Assembly (NCBI GenBank): GCA_026991065.1
Contig: JALXCG010000539.1
Span: forward strand, 1-5,240
Length of the DNA stretch: 5,240 nt
Reading direction: 5' to 3'
From: Gemmatimonadota bacterium
Lineage (GTDB): Bacteria; GCA-2686955
The stretch's first letter is position 1; every line of letters begins with the position of its first letter. The notes under the pieces were generated by a model that saw only the letters and a list, made by a program, of their open reading frames with translations, had not been told where the DNA came from and did no database searches. A program made the position numbers and the translations under genes. Of the stretch, positions 1 to 5,240 are shown piece by piece.

Positions 1-104
1 TGCTCCGATCTCTGCGTTGCTAAGTCCTTGAAAGGCAACCAGCCTTCCTGCGGACTCAGCGCCTTGATCTCGAAACAGGCCCGAATACGGGGCTCGAAAG
101 CCAA
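1..104 (-). CDS. Doubtful open frame running off the left edge
   Basis: Downstream of the degenerate regulator one minus-strand frame stays open to the window edge. From a TTG at 104 it reads LAFEPRIRACFEIKALSPQ and continues in similar style. AGGAG lies 11 bases upstream, which is rather far. The composition looks protein-like, but about 34 codons are too few to decide, and a second minus-strand frame is also open here. Reported only as a possible start of a next gene. Confidence 0.15.
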   Translation of the reverse strand, partial: MAFEPRIRACFEIKALSPQEGWLPFKDLATQRSE

Positions 105-135
105 TGCGCGACACGCTCCTGGGCGCGGTGCGCAA

Positions 136-1629
136 TCAATTGCTGTACAAGAGATTGAGTCGCTGGATCCGGCGCCGCAGTGTAGATTCAGGGAGCTGCA
201 GGTAGTCCGCGGCCCTGACCTGCGTGCCGCCGGAGATCTGCAGGGCAAAGCGGATCAACTGTCTCTCCCGCTGCCTCTTGGCCTCCGCGAGCGAGAGTGA
301 AGCGGGTCTCCGCTTTGTGATTCTACCTTCCGGCCAGGCCTTGCGCCAATTCTGCAGCGCTCCGCGTACCTGGGCCCGGCGGAGCTGTCTGCCCTTTGCC
401 CGGAGCGCAAGGTCGCGCAAGAAGAGCTGCAATTCAGAGACGTTCCCGGGCCAGGTGTAGTTCTGCAACTCTGCATAGGAGTCGGGGCTGAGCCGGCAGC
501 GCAGCCGCTCGCCCCAACGGATCTCGGCCCGTTGCTCCAGGGCTTTGGCGAGAATCGGGATGTCCGCGCGCCGCAGACGCAGCGGTGGGAGTCGAATCAC
601 CAGGGATTCGAGTTGCTCCAGAAGCTCGGGAGCGAATTGCCTGGTCCGCACGCAGGCGGCCAGGTCGCGGCTCGAGGTGGCAATCAGTCGGGCGACGAAG
701 GGAACCTCTCTGCCGAGATCCAACGATATGATTCGCTTGCGCCGCAGCGTCTGTGCCAGGAGTCCTTGTAAGCGGAGGCTGAGCGCATCGAGGTCGATCA
801 GGGCCACCGAGCCCTGTCCAGCCTCCACCAGAAAACCGTCTCGACTGGAATCGGCGCGGTCAAAGGCCAGCGAGAAGTCGCCAAACGCTTCGCGTTCAAG
901 CGCCCCCGCCGGGTAGGTCGGCGTTTCGATGGAGAGCAACACACCCCGCCCTCTTACCCGGTGCAGGGCCCTGGCCACAACACTCTTTCCGGTACCGATC
1001 TCGCCCAGCACCAGTACCGGTTGGTCCATGGCACCGAAGATCGCAATGCGCTCACGGACGCGTTCCATGATCTCTGTGCGTCCGAAAAGGTCGCGGGTCG
1101 GCAGACAACTCCAGGCGCGACGGGCGCGTGCCCGGGCGCGCTGGTGTGCCTGCATGAGGTCCACGTAAAACGATAGCATGCGCGCCAGATCGGCCGCCGC
1201 CCGGCGTGCCCGCACACCGTCCAGGGAGCGTGTCTCCGAGTCCAGGTACAGGGATCCGACACAACCGCCGGTACCATCCAGGGGGGTCGCAATCAGACTC
1301 GCCACGGTGGGGTCCAGACGTTCGTGGCTCCAATCTCGATCAACGGCGCAGAGGGTTCGTCCCTCGCGCAGCGAACGCTGCGCCAGAGCACGTGCCGAGT
1401 TCCGCCTCGGGCCCCGACCGACAATGCTGTTGATGAGCCCCGCTGTGCCGATGCCGATGATCACCGCCGCATCGATCTGCACGGCTTTGTCAACACCGAG
1501 CCAATGCACGGCGATCCCAAGCGCGTCGGCCAGGAAATGATCGAGGCTCAGGCCTTGGGCCATCGCCTTAATTAAGGTGTGATCGAAACCGGTTCTCAGC
1601 CGGGTTCTGGCGTTGAGACCACTGTCCAT
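136..1629 (-). CDS. Degenerate sigma-54-type regulator (GAF / AAA+ / Fis HTH), probably unable to activate sigma-54
   Basis: Bacterial enhancer-binding-protein architecture, 497 residues. A GAF-like sensor covers about residues 15-160 (ATPLDGTGGCVGSLYLD near 114-130), an AAA+ domain about 182-405, and a Fis-type helix-turn-helix about 446-493. Walker A is intact (GEIGTGKS, 209-216). Aligned without gaps to the neighbouring paralogue at 2076-3611, the rest of the ATPase is broken. GAFTGA reads LAFDRA (254-259), Walker B Asp-Glu reads Ile278-Asp279, the sensor I Asn is Ser320, the arginine fingers are Ala333 and Gln339, and the sensor II Arg is Ser398. WPGN (393-396) and the HTH are kept. I chose the ATG at 1629 because GGGGAGG lies 8 bases upstream and the length then matches the paralogue. 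The frame stays open to a GTG at 1857, but that extra stretch is Pro/Arg/Cys-rich and unlike a domain. The frame is intact, so this is not an obvious pseudogene. Role inferred: DNA-binding modulator or decoy. Confidence 0.88.
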   Translation of the reverse strand: MDSGLNARTRLRTGFDHTLIKAMAQGLSLDHFLADALGIAVHWLGVDKAVQIDAAVIIGIGTAGLINSIVGRGPRRNSARALAQRSLREGRTLCAVDRDWSHERLDPTVASLIATPLDGTGGCVGSLYLDSETRSLDGVRARRAAADLARMLSFYVDLMQAHQRARARARRAWSCLPTRDLFGRTEIMERVRERIAIFGAMDQPVLVLGEIGTGKSVVARALHRVRGRGVLLSIETPTYPAGALEREAFGDFSLAFDRADSSRDGFLVEAGQGSVALIDLDALSLRLQGLLAQTLRRKRIISLDLGREVPFVARLIATSSRDLAACVRTRQFAPELLEQLESLVIRLPPLRLRRADIPILAKALEQRAEIRWGERLRCRLSPDSYAELQNYTWPGNVSELQLFLRDLALRAKGRQLRRAQVRGALQNWRKAWPEGRITKRRPASLSLAEAKRQRERQLIRFALQISGGTQVRAADYLQLPESTLRRRIQRLNLLYSN

Positions 1630-1816
1630 CGCTCCACCCTCCCCGACCTCGTGAGTGCGAGTGCCGAGCCCGCGGGTGCTGCTGTTCGGAATTGGCGGGA
1701 GCACGTCGCAAAGAGGGCATCTCCCCGCTGGGCCATGGGTGAGCGCGAGCGCTGCCGGCTGGGCCATCTCCGGCATCCATGATTCCCAGGGGGAGGTGAC
1801 ACACATACTGTAGCGT

Positions 1817-1832
1817 CGCAAGAAGCACGCCA
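1817..1832 (-). promoter_or_regulatory. Candidate sigma-54 (-24/-12) promoter of the degenerate regulator
   Basis: Read on the minus strand the site is TGGCGTGCTTCTTGCG. It matches TGGC at -24 and TTGC at -12 with exact spacing: 9 of the 12 informative positions of TGGCACG-N4-TTGCW. The mismatches are A5 to G, C6 to T and the final W to G. It points at the gene at 136-1629, with a predicted start point near 1806 and a leader of about 175 bases. The neighbouring intact sigma-54 activator makes the call more believable. It remains a motif match only. Confidence 0.5.
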
Positions 1833-1870
1833 CGTCCGGCGCCGCCGCGCAATCCACAACTGGTGCGTGT

Positions 1871-1884
1871 CAACCGCGGGGTTG
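1871..1884. promoter_or_regulatory. Inverted repeat, candidate activator-binding site
   Basis: CAACC-GCGG-GGTTG is a perfect 5-base inverted repeat around a GCGG centre, about 70 bases upstream of the start point predicted from the sigma-54-like site. Fis-type HTH dimers of enhancer-binding proteins bind such dyads upstream of -24/-12 promoters. A second, looser dyad, TGGCG-N12-CGCCA, lies at 1974-1995. Neither was tested for chance occurrence. Confidence 0.2.
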
Positions 1885-2075
1885 CGCGAAGATCCGCGAC
1901 TCCCGTTCCGCCGGCCGGTCGCAGCGATCTGCGAGCAACCTCACCCCGCCCCGCGCGTTATTCCCTGTACCATTGGCGCTGACTGCAATTCGCCATTTCT
2001 TGTGCTTGCGCCGGATGCGGCGAGCCGTGGACGATGTCGGCGCCAGGAGCCTGTCGCATTCGGTGAGTTTGCTGT

Positions 2076-3611
2076 TCAACTCTGGTGAATGGCGACGGAT
2101 CGATGAAGGCCCAGGTGCGACATTTTGCGCCGCAGCGTACTCTCGGGCACCCCAAGAGTGCGGGCCGCGATGGTCTGCACTCCGTCAGCTTCGCGCAGCG
2201 CATCGCAGATCAACTCCCTTTCGAATTCACGCAGGTCTTCCACCAGGTTGCGCCCCCGAGACGGCCTGGGGGAGAGGCCGCGGTCACTGGGCCGGCCCGC
2301 GCGCCACTCCCGCAGTTCCTCCCGAAGCTCCTGTACCCGGATCACGCGATGACGGCTGTGGGTCGAGATCCGTTCCAGGAAGCCTCTGAGTTCACGCGTG
2401 TTGCCGGGCCAATCGTGCGTCGCCAGAGCGTCGATTCCAGCCTCGGTAATTGCGCGTGGGGTGGGGAGTTCCAGGCGCTCGGCCGCCTGTCTGAGCAACT
2501 CCTCGACCAGCAACGGCAGATCCTCCAAATGCTTGCGCAGGGGCGGCAGTTCGATGACCAGCGTGCGAATCCTCTCGAAGAGATCGGCCCGGAAGCGGCC
2601 GGAGAGGACATCCGCGCCGAGGTTCCGGTTGGTGGCCAGAATCAGCCGCGCGGAGATCTCGACCCGGTCATTGGATCCGACCGGTCGCACGCTTTTTTCC
2701 TGAATGGCGCGAAGCAGTTTGGCCTGCAAATCCAGCGGCAGATCCCCGATCTCGTCCAGGAGAATGGTGCCGTCTCCGGCCGATACAAGAAGCCCATCCC
2801 GGTCCCGGTTGGCTCCGGTGAAGGCCCCCTTCTTGTGCCCGAAGAGTTCTCCCTCCAGCATGCTCGGCGGGATCGAGGTGACTTCGACGGGCAGGAAACG
2901 CCCGATCCCACGCTCGCGATGCAATGCCCGCGCGACCAACTCCTTGCCGGTGCCGGGCTCGCCCAGTAGAAGCACCGGAATGTTGAGGTGTCCGTACAGC
3001 GCGATCTGTTCCAACACGCGTTGCAACAATCGGCTGCAGCCGGCGAGGCCGTAGTGGAGCGGGCCGTCGCGAACGGTACCGGCACACCAGAGGCTCCGCT
3101 GGTGGGTCTGAATGATCTCCAGGTAGGGCGCCAGCGCGGCGCAGAGTTGCTCGGCGACGGGACGCACCGCCGCACCGGCGGATCCGCCGGAATGAGCCCC
3201 GAAGAGGAGTACGCCGATCGGGCCCGCCTGGCCCAGTATGGGGCTGGAGATGAAGCTGTACGGCCCGGGGCGGGCAGCGCCGTGCCGGGTTCCGCGCCGA
3301 AAATCGCCACCCTGGTCCCGCGCAATCAAGGTGCGCCCGGACCGCAACGTACGTTCCACAATGGTGCGTGAAACTTCCCGTGCCCGGTCCGTCATCCCTG
3401 AACTTGCCAGAACAAAACGTTCACCGCTCTCCAGGCCCAGCAGCGCGGCGGAATGGACCGGGATCTGAACCTCGCGGTCGAGCCACTCCAGAGTCGTGCG
3501 CAACACACGGAGAAGCAGCTGCTCCAGTTCCTCCCTGCTGGAAACAGCATCGAGCAGTATTCGGTCCAGGACTCCGCGCAGCTCGAAGATCAACAGTCTG
3601 AAATCTGTCAC
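2076..3611 (-). CDS. Sigma-54-dependent transcriptional activator (GAF / AAA+ / Fis HTH)
   Basis: A 511-residue enhancer-binding protein of the NifA/NorR general layout, without a receiver domain. A GAF-like sensor covers about residues 17-165, the sigma-54-interaction AAA+ domain about 185-415, and a Fis-type helix-turn-helix about 456-503 (PESTLRRK at 489-496). All catalytic motifs are present: Walker A GEPGTGKE (217-224), GAFTGA (262-267), Walker B ILLDE (283-287), sensor I Asn328, arginine fingers Arg341 and Arg347, and sensor II Arg406 in WPGNTREL. It should therefore hydrolyse ATP and open sigma-54 polymerase complexes. I chose the GTG at 3611, preceded by AAAAAGGGGGC five bases away, a strong ribosome binding site. 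The frame continues upstream to 3863, but that stretch resembles no domain. The GAF ligand cannot be read from the sequence. The gene sits upstream of, and in the same direction as, its degenerate paralogue, and is divergent from the HD-domain gene. No specific orthologue recognised. Confidence 0.93.
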   Translation of the reverse strand: MTDFRLLIFELRGVLDRILLDAVSSREELEQLLLRVLRTTLEWLDREVQIPVHSAALLGLESGERFVLASSGMTDRAREVSRTIVERTLRSGRTLIARDQGGDFRRGTRHGAARPGPYSFISSPILGQAGPIGVLLFGAHSGGSAGAAVRPVAEQLCAALAPYLEIIQTHQRSLWCAGTVRDGPLHYGLAGCSRLLQRVLEQIALYGHLNIPVLLLGEPGTGKELVARALHRERGIGRFLPVEVTSIPPSMLEGELFGHKKGAFTGANRDRDGLLVSAGDGTILLDEIGDLPLDLQAKLLRAIQEKSVRPVGSNDRVEISARLILATNRNLGADVLSGRFRADLFERIRTLVIELPPLRKHLEDLPLLVEELLRQAAERLELPTPRAITEAGIDALATHDWPGNTRELRGFLERISTHSRHRVIRVQELREELREWRAGRPSDRGLSPRPSRGRNLVEDLREFERELICDALREADGVQTIAARTLGVPESTLRRKMSHLGLHRSVAIHQS

Positions 3612-3615
3612 TGAT

Positions 3616-3627
3616 TGCCCCCTTTTT
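3616..3627 (-). promoter_or_regulatory. Ribosome binding site deciding the GTG start of the activator
   Basis: On the minus strand AAAAAGGGGGCA precedes TCA and then the GTG at 3611. The AGGGGG core is at ideal spacing. This is the reason for choosing this start over the longer in-frame extension to 3863. Confidence 0.6.
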
Positions 3628-3870
3628 GCAGAGATTTCCCTGTCTCGTCCGCTCTGGTGGGCGACCGTCGCAACGGCGATGCATGCGGATCGCCACCTGA
3701 ACTGACGGCTGAGTGGAGTCTCTCCCACTACATTCTGCATGGATTTGCGAAAAGCTGCCCGCTTCTCGGTGCCACTGAAGGTCCACAGGCCTTCTATCCT
3801 ACCACAATAACGCCTATATCTTCCGCAGCGCAGAAATTTGCGATTTGTGTGGCTGTTTCTCAAGAGTGGG

Positions 3871-3890
3871 CCGGCGGCAATCGCCGGTTT
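3871..3890 (+). terminator. Terminator-like hairpin with a short T-tract
   Basis: CCGGCG-GCAAT-CGCCGG followed by TTTT forms a perfect 6-base stem with a 5-base loop and a weak T-tract on the plus strand. No plus-strand gene lies upstream of it in the window, so if real it would act on a leader transcript heading toward the HD-domain gene. It could equally be a chance GC palindrome. Confidence 0.25.
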
Positions 3891-3904
3891 TGGCGCTCCG
3901 ACCC

Positions 3905-3925
3905 GGCCGCGCGGTCGGCGCGGCC
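3905..3925. repeat. 8-base perfect GC inverted repeat
   Basis: GGCCGCGC-GGTCG-GCGCGGCC: eight perfectly paired bases around a 5-base loop, 15 bases after the terminator-like hairpin. No T-tract follows (TTCGAAAC). It could be a leader hairpin or a binding site for a dimeric regulator. Confidence 0.4.
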
Positions 3926-4042
3926 TTCGAAACTGATCGAGGTCGCTCCGGATCTGTCACTGCCGCGCAGAGTCCACGCGAGTGATTTATCTCTGTCACA
4001 CAGGGAGGAATTCGCCGATCGTATGGTATTGTCCGATTCATG

Positions 4043-4077
4043 ATCGCGGCGGGCGTCGCACGGCACCGGGCCGCGAT
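4043..4077. repeat. 8-base inverted repeat upstream of the HD-domain gene
   Basis: ATCGCGGC at 4043-4050 and GCCGCGAT at 4070-4077 are exact reverse complements separated by 19 bases. The repeat ends 54 bases before the ATG at 4132, so it may lie in the 5' leader or just upstream of the promoter. It could form a stem-loop or serve as an operator. Confidence 0.35.
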
Positions 4078-4111
4078 GCCCACTACTGTCTGCTCGGTCG
4101 CAGCCACGATC

Positions 4112-4126
4112 GGGGAGGAGCAGGAA
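4112..4126 (+). promoter_or_regulatory. Ribosome binding site of the HD-domain gene
   Basis: GGGGAGGAG followed by CAGGAA. The AGGA of the second element sits 6 bases from the ATG at 4132, which supports that start. Confidence 0.6.
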
Positions 4127-4131
4127 ACTGC

Positions 4132-5240
4132 ATGGAAAAACGTGAAATCCTCTCCACCGAAGCCTTCCTCGCTCTCTCCGCCGAGATCCACTACCAGCTC
4201 GCGGCCAAGCGCCTGAACCGTCCGGCGTTGCTGGCGCTGATTCTTGGCCCGGCGCGCGCTCCGGCGCAGATCGATCTGCTCAGCAGCGTGGTGGACCTGC
4301 TCAATCTGGGCTACGAAAAGCGGCGCCGCCGGTTGGGGCCGGCGGCGGTGCTGCATCCCCTGCGCACCGCCGCACTCCTGGCGCGCAGCATGCCTGAACC
4401 CTCGATCCTCGACTTTCTCGGGGCACTGCTGCATGACAAGGATGAAGATATCGTCGAGTCTCACCTGGGGCCGGAGCAGTGGTCCCGTTTCGACCGCGAC
4501 TACCAGGCTCTTCTGGAACGGATCGATCCCGACCACCGCTGGTATCTGGAGGAGCGCATCAGCTTGCTGACCCGCCGTGAAGCGCAAACCTACAACGCCT
4601 ACCTGGGCGGGATCCTCGACCATGCCCGGGCCATGCCCGACCTGCTGCATGTCAAGTTGGCCGATCGCCTCGACAACACCTTCGATGTCAATGTCGCCCG
4701 GCCCGGGGTGAACCAGTACAACTTCTTCCGCACGGTGTTCGAGTTGCTGTTTGTTCCGGTCCAGTGCACGGTCAGCACCGAGGATTACCATTTCCTGCCG
4801 GATGAGCCGGAAGGGGTGCAGATTCTCAGCAATCTGTTCAAGAACGCGGTGTTTCTCTCGCTGCTCCGGCAGGCGGGGTTGGCCACGCTCGATGCCACCA
4901 CCGAGCGTCTTGCCGGCGCGCTTTCGGTGGCCAGCATCCGCGTTTCGCAGTGGATCGCGCTGGAGATCTTCGCCTCCCGCGTCACCGATCCGGAGCTGCA
5001 GCAAAGTCTGCTCCGCGAAGTGATGACCTACAGCCGGGATGGCGGGCTCAGCGCGGTCACTCGCAAGCAGCGCGGAGGTGAACTCGACGGCATGTTTCTG
5101 GACCGCTACTCCACCGAGGACTCGGTGCTGCGCAAGAAGCAGTTCGCCGCGCTCTACCAGGACAAGGAGCTGCTGGCCAAGATGGCGGTGGTGTTTATCG
5201 CCATTTTCTCTTGTTTTCTCAACGACCCGGGGTTCTACAT
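4132..5240 (+). CDS. HD-domain phosphohydrolase of the RelA/SpoT hydrolase type, 3' end outside the window
   Basis: The frame is open from the ATG at 4132 to the right edge, 369 complete codons with no stop. The N-terminal part carries the SpoT-type HD signature: Arg66 and Gly69 before His75-Pro, then LLHDKDED (99-106, giving His101, Asp102, Glu105, Asp106), then KLADRLDNT (175-183, giving Asp178 and Asn182). In Rel/SpoT enzymes the equivalents are the Mn-binding His/His-Asp/Asp set, the Glu-Asp catalytic pair and the base-stacking Arg, so hydrolysis of (p)ppGpp or a related nucleotide is a fair inference. No RelA/SpoT synthetase motifs follow. Residues 184-350 are mostly helical-looking and unrecognised, and a hydrophobic stretch at 351-363 (MAVVFIAIFSCFL) could begin a membrane segment. 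A ribosome binding site (GGGGAGGAG, then AGGAA) lies at 4112-4126. Codon use resembles the neighbours. It could instead act on another nucleotide. Confidence 0.85.
   Translation, partial: MEKREILSTEAFLALSAEIHYQLAAKRLNRPALLALILGPARAPAQIDLLSSVVDLLNLGYEKRRRRLGPAAVLHPLRTAALLARSMPEPSILDFLGALLHDKDEDIVESHLGPEQWSRFDRDYQALLERIDPDHRWYLEERISLLTRREAQTYNAYLGGILDHARAMPDLLHVKLADRLDNTFDVNVARPGVNQYNFFRTVFELLFVPVQCTVSTEDYHFLPDEPEGVQILSNLFKNAVFLSLLRQAGLATLDATTERLAGALSVASIRVSQWIALEIFASRVTDPELQQSLLREVMTYSRDGGLSAVTRKQRGGELDGMFLDRYSTEDSVLRKKQFAALYQDKELLAKMAVVFIAIFSCFLNDPGFY

Larger units (their letters stand above)
1630..2075. other. Intergenic gap between the two regulators
   Basis: 446 bases without a convincing gene. 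It contains the sigma-54-like promoter and dyads described separately, plus a short GC hairpin CGCCG-GATG-CGGCG at 2009-2022 that lacks a T-tract on the minus strand and so is not a convincing terminator for the upstream regulator. Open frames in this gap lack ribosome binding sites and recognisable domains. The size of the gap argues for separate promoters rather than a tight operon. Confidence 0.6.
3612..4131. other. Divergent intergenic region between the activator and the HD-domain gene
   Basis: 520 bases that should hold the promoters of both divergent genes. I found no convincing -35/-10 pair on either strand. The best AT-rich box is TATATC at 3815-3820, without a good -35. I also found no -24/-12 match with correct spacing that I would trust. 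The region does contain three GC-rich stem-loops, listed separately, and three copies of TGTCAC (3607-3612, 3956-3961, 3993-3998), one of which overlaps the GTG start codon of the activator. Confidence 0.6.

Noticed and set aside
78-95. Hairpin GCCCG-AATA-CGGGGC downstream of the degenerate regulator as its terminator
   Set aside because: Only four clean base pairs plus a bulge, followed on the minus strand by CCTGTTT; too weak to call.
1630-1857. N-terminal extension of the degenerate regulator up to a GTG at 1857
   Set aside because: The extra 76 residues are rich in Pro, Arg and Cys, resemble no domain and are absent from the paralogue; the extension would also begin about 50 bases upstream of the TSS predicted from the sigma-54-like site.
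1868-1873. TTGACA on the minus strand as a -35 box upstream of the degenerate regulator
   Set aside because: At 15-18 base spacing the sequence is GC-rich with nothing like a -10 box.
1870-2079. 69-codon basic open frame starting at a TTG that overlaps the activator's stop codon (TTGA)
   Set aside because: The overlap hints at translational coupling, but there is no ribosome binding site, the start is TTG, no domain is recognised, and the frame covers the upstream part of the gap.
2085-2969. 294-codon plus-strand open frame
   Set aside because: It lies opposite the AAA+ and HTH coding region of the intact activator and is a codon-bias shadow without domain features.
3746-3761. CGGGCAGCTTTTCGCA on the minus strand as a sigma-54 promoter of the activator
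   Set aside because: GG and GC are correctly spaced, but several other consensus positions mismatch, so it is close to chance level.
4060-4075. CGGCAC...GC on the plus strand as a sigma-54 promoter for the HD-domain gene
   Set aside because: The GG-to-GC spacing is one base short of the strict -24/-12 distance.
3814-5004. 396-codon open frame on the minus strand opposite the HD-domain gene
   Set aside because: It is antisense to a frame with a clear catalytic HD signature and a good ribosome binding site. Its own translation shows no domain, and long antisense frames are common in GC-rich genes.
1-5240. CRISPR arrays, tRNA or rRNA genes, insertion sequences
   Set aside because: No spaced direct repeats, no tRNA- or rRNA-like sequence and no transposase frame or terminal repeats were seen.

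Overview
The window is GC-rich (roughly 60% by eye) and reads like a high-GC proteobacterial chromosome. A gammaproteobacterium is my best guess, but nothing here fixes the taxon. It holds three real protein genes. Two paralogous sigma-54-type regulators lie in tandem on the minus strand, and an HD-domain hydrolase of the SpoT kind diverges from them on the plus strand and runs off the right edge.

Layout, left to right. Positions 1-135 are the sequence just downstream of the first regulator; they hold at most a doubtful open frame. A 497-residue regulator (136-1629, minus) has the GAF / AAA+ / Fis-type helix-turn-helix architecture, but its AAA+ domain has lost the GAFTGA sigma-54 contact loop, the Walker B acidic pair in its normal register, both arginine fingers and the sensor II arginine; only Walker A is intact. 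Positions 1630-2075 are a 446-base non-coding gap with a good -24/-12 (sigma-54) promoter match pointing at the degenerate regulator, and an inverted repeat about 70 bases upstream of the predicted start point. A 511-residue regulator (2076-3611, minus) has the same architecture with every AAA+ motif intact. Positions 3612-4131 are a 520-base divergent intergenic region with several GC-rich stem-loops. From 4132 to the right edge is the HD-domain gene.

Working model (inference). The intact regulator is a sigma-54 activator that senses a signal through its GAF domain. One plausible target is the sigma-54 promoter in front of its degenerate paralogue. The paralogue can probably bind nucleotide and DNA but should not be able to remodel sigma-54 polymerase, so it may act as a decoy, a mixed-oligomer partner or a repressor. 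The two proteins share the PESTLRR core of the recognition helix, which fits overlapping DNA sites. The divergent gene keeps all the catalytic residues of a (p)ppGpp hydrolase but shows no synthetase domain in the visible part, so the locus may link alarmone-like nucleotide turnover to sigma-54 control. That link rests only on gene adjacency.
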